Position numbers and translations under genes: made by a program
The notes under the pieces: model-generated
What the model saw: only the letters and a program-made list of their open reading frames with translations
Told to the model about the DNA's origin: nothing
Database searches by the model: none
Assembly: GCA_943787785.1 (NCBI GenBank)
Contig: CALSNT010000008.1
Location: 1-64,000, forward strand
Length of the DNA stretch: 64,000 nucleotides
Origin: an uncultured Paracoccaceae bacterium
GTDB lineage: Bacteria; Pseudomonadota; Alphaproteobacteria; Rhodobacterales; Rhodobacteraceae
Direction: 5' to 3'
Shown: piece by piece, positions 62,214 to 64,000 of the stretch
How positions within the stretch are numbered: the stretch's first letter is position 1
Layout: every line of letters starts with the position of its first letter

Positions 62214-62717
62214 CTACTCTAAATCGCGCGGTTTCACGAAATCGACGAACTGGCCGGCGCCGAAATTGGTGCCGGACCAAGCGTCGTTCTGAAACCGGAT
62301 TACGGTGGTCGCTCCGCTCGGATAGCGTAGAAACCCCGGTAGGTTCGGAGCCTGATCCAGCAACCGGGTAGCGAAATCGGCGATGCTGGGATTGTGGCCT
62401 AGCATTAGTACGGTGCCGCCTTCGGCTTGCCGCAAGACTTCCAGCATGGCTTGTGCGTCCGCGTGATAGAGCGCAGCCAGCCAGGTTGGTTCGGGCGGCT
62501 TGGCGAAGGCTGGCGCAATACCTTCCCACGTTTCCCGCGTGCGTTGGGCTGTCGACGAAAGCACCGTATCGGGCACATAGCCACGGCTTTTCAGCCAATC
62601 ACCTATCGCTGCCGCTGCGCGCCGTCCCCGGTCGTTCAGCGGGCGGTCGTGATCATCCAGGCCGGGGTCGTCCCAGGCAGATTTCGTATGGCGGGTCAGG
62701 ATCAGGGTGCGGGTCAT
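62214..62717 (-). CDS. SixA-type histidine phosphatase family protein
   Basis: This 167-residue phosphatase has the catalytic RHT motif (LILTRHTKSAW, H10), a conserved R in STAQRTRETW and the second histidine in LMLGHNPSIADF. Such proteins remove phosphate from phosphohistidine or small substrates; the target is unknown. ATG 62717 gives this canonical start; 29 in-frame upstream codons are unrelated. It overlaps the upstream 4Fe-4S gene by four bases. Confidence 0.9.
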   Translation of the reverse strand: MTRTLILTRHTKSAWDDPGLDDHDRPLNDRGRRAAAAIGDWLKSRGYVPDTVLSSTAQRTRETWEGIAPAFAKPPEPTWLAALYHADAQAMLEVLRQAEGGTVLMLGHNPSIADFATRLLDQAPNLPGFLRYPSGATTVIRFQNDAWSGTNFGAGQFVDFVKPRDLE

Positions 62718-63358
62718 GGATGAAATATCCTCATATGCCAGGCGGATTGAGTTTCGTTGCGACCATAGCCTTGACTGACCGGACAGCCGCGCCGCGCGGC
62801 GCAACCGCGCATCATGCAGTCCTGGCCTGCTTCAGTGTCGAGATAAGCATGACAGGTGGCAACATCATAGCCCTCAGCCGATAATGCATTGACCGGGCAG
62901 GTAGAGCGGCAGGGTTGGCTTGCGCAGGTGGCACATGGCGGATCAACTGAGGGCGCATCCGGTATGGCCTGCGGCAGTGCGACTGCTCCGCGATAAGACA
63001 CCATCAATCCGGCACGATCATGCACCAGAAGGGTGACGGGTGATTGCCAGGCCCGCCCGCTGCGCCTGGCCCATTGAATGAACGGATGCCACGGCGGTCC
63101 GCCAAACGGCATGATCGCCTGCCCGCCAACTTCGGTCGCCAGCGCACCGATCACCCGAGCCGACCAACGGTCCAGCGGATCGGGCGCGCCGTCCAGGAAT
63201 TCGGGTTCAGCTGTCACGTGCTGCCAAAACCCCGGTTCAGACGGTCCCAGCAAGACCAGAGACCGCGCGCCTTTTAGCCCGTCACCGGGGACAGTCTCGC
63301 AAATGCCGAAAATGCCGAGGAAATGTGCCGCCGCCGCTTGCTTCAGGCGCGCAAGCAT
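62714..63358 (-). CDS. 4Fe-4S ferredoxin-like protein (QueG-like C-terminal part)
   Basis: This 214-residue protein has a cysteine cluster CATCASQPCRSTCPVNAL (about 135-152) and a second set CHAYL...CMMRGCAARRGCPV, fitting two iron-sulfur centres as in the QueG / ferredoxin-type family. The N-terminal half (LKQAAAAHFLGIFGICETVP...VLLGPSEPGFWQHV) may be a partner-binding domain. It lacks the full cobalamin-binding length of QueG, so enzymatic assignment is open. Start ATG 63358 shares one base with the argB stop (TAATG), suggesting coupling. Confidence 0.8.
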   Translation of the reverse strand: MLARLKQAAAAHFLGIFGICETVPGDGLKGARSLVLLGPSEPGFWQHVTAEPEFLDGAPDPLDRWSARVIGALATEVGGQAIMPFGGPPWHPFIQWARRSGRAWQSPVTLLVHDRAGLMVSYRGAVALPQAIPDAPSVDPPCATCASQPCRSTCPVNALSAEGYDVATCHAYLDTEAGQDCMMRGCAARRGCPVSQGYGRNETQSAWHMRIFHP

Positions 63359-64000
63359 TAGCCCTCGGCGCGGATCAGCGATCCTGCGCCGTGGTCGGTG
63401 AACAGCTCCAACAGGCAAGCGTTGGGCGCGCGTCCGTCGAGGATCACCACCGCCCGCACGCCGCCCGCGATGGCCGCCAGCGCGGTTTCGGTCTTTGGGA
63501 TCATGCCGCCTGCAATGGTGCCTTCGGCGGTCATCGACGTGATCTGATCCGGCGTCATCTCGGTCAAAACTTCGCCGTTGCTATTCTTCACGCCGGCCAC
63601 ATCGGTCAGCAACAATAGACGATCGGCTTGCAGCGCCGCAGCGATTGCCCCGGCGGCGGTGTCACCGTTGACGTTGAATGTTTCACCCGAACGGCCCGCG
63701 CCGATTGGCGCAATCACTGGAATCATGCCTTGATCGGCGATTTGGTGCAGAACCGACGCATCAACCTCGACGGGATTGCCGACATAACCGAGTGCTTCGT
63801 CGGCCGGATCACAGACCATCAGATTGGCGTCCTTGCCGGACAGGCCAATCGCGCGCCCACCCTGATTGTTGATCGCTTGGACCAGTCCCTTGTTGACGCG
63901 GCCTGAAAGCACCATCTCGACCACTTCGACCGTTGCTTCGTCGGTGATACGTTTGCCATCAACGAAAGTGCTTTCGACGCCCAGTTTGGCCAGCATCTCG
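63358..64000 (-). CDS. argB: acetylglutamate kinase (partial, N-terminus beyond window)
   Basis: The visible C-terminal 213 residues belong to the amino-acid kinase that phosphorylates N-acetylglutamate in arginine synthesis. [96 protein letters not shown] and [14 protein letters not shown] are conserved. The start lies past base 64000. It is the first of three leftward coupled genes. Confidence 0.95.
   Translation of the reverse strand, partial: EMLAKLGVESTFVDGKRITDEATVEVVEMVLSGRVNKGLVQAINNQGGRAIGLSGKDANLMVCDPADEALGYVGNPVEVDASVLHQIADQGMIPVIAPIGAGRSGETFNVNGDTAAGAIAAALQADRLLLLTDVAGVKNSNGEVLTEMTPDQITSMTAEGTIAGGMIPKTETALAAIAGGVRAVVILDGRAPNACLLELFTDHGAGSLIRAEG

Overview
The window is a high-GC alphaproteobacterial chromosome segment, most likely Rhodobacterales (Roseobacter group). 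The evidence is the gene order rplJL-rpoBC / rpsL-rpsG-fusA-tuf / S10-spc-alpha operons, the aapJQMP amino-acid transporter, an ATP12 chaperone, an L3 protein with a long Ala/Glu tail, and a luxR-luxI pair of the short roseobacter type. No tRNA, rRNA or CRISPR array was seen.

Layout. 1-2658 is an IS3 element carrying a nested IS256 element; base 1 is the IS end, so this may be a contig edge. 3.0-14.2 kb holds rplJ, rplL, an inverted orphan ABC ATPase, rpoB and rpoC. 14.2-25.1 kb is an IS-rich island: a TPR-protein gene split by an IS1380 element that itself carries an IS256 element, a second IS3, a third IS256, and two damaged glycosyltransferase genes. A DMT-family transporter follows. 26.0-32.8 kb holds rpsL-rpsG-fusA-tuf-rpsJ-rplC-rplD-rplW. 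A membrane cytochrome gene separates these from rplB-rpsS-rplV-rpsC-rplP (34.3-37.0 kb). A 4.3-kb block (small barrel protein, GST, TPR lipoprotein-like protein, 2OG oxygenase, secreted protein) precedes rpmC-rpsQ-rplN-rplX-rplE-rpsN-rpsH-rplF-rplR-rpsE-rpmD. Then come rplO-secY-adk and rpsM-rpsK-rpoA-rplQ. 51.5-64 kb holds luxR-luxI, rarA, crcB, a pseudouridine synthase, a HAD hydrolase, atp12, aapJQMP, and a leftward set (sixA-like phosphatase, 4Fe-4S protein, argB).

How it fits together. The normally continuous ribosomal-protein cluster is cut into separately terminated and promoted segments. After almost every break there is a hairpin terminator, then foreign genes or palindromic repeats, then a candidate sigma-70 promoter with a 17-base spacer before the next ribosomal gene. 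Two families of intergenic palindromes, one REP-like, mark these breaks.

Quality warning. rpsN, rpsH, rplF, rpsE and rpoA, all essential, carry single-base indels, nearly all extra bases and often in short runs. The same pattern affects the IS/glycosyltransferase/TPR island. Sequencing or assembly error is the simplest explanation, so 'pseudogene' labels on ribosomal genes here describe the sequence as given and not the biology. I found no convincing new multi-gene system. The most unusual single gene is the predicted cytochrome b-c fusion inside the S10 cluster.
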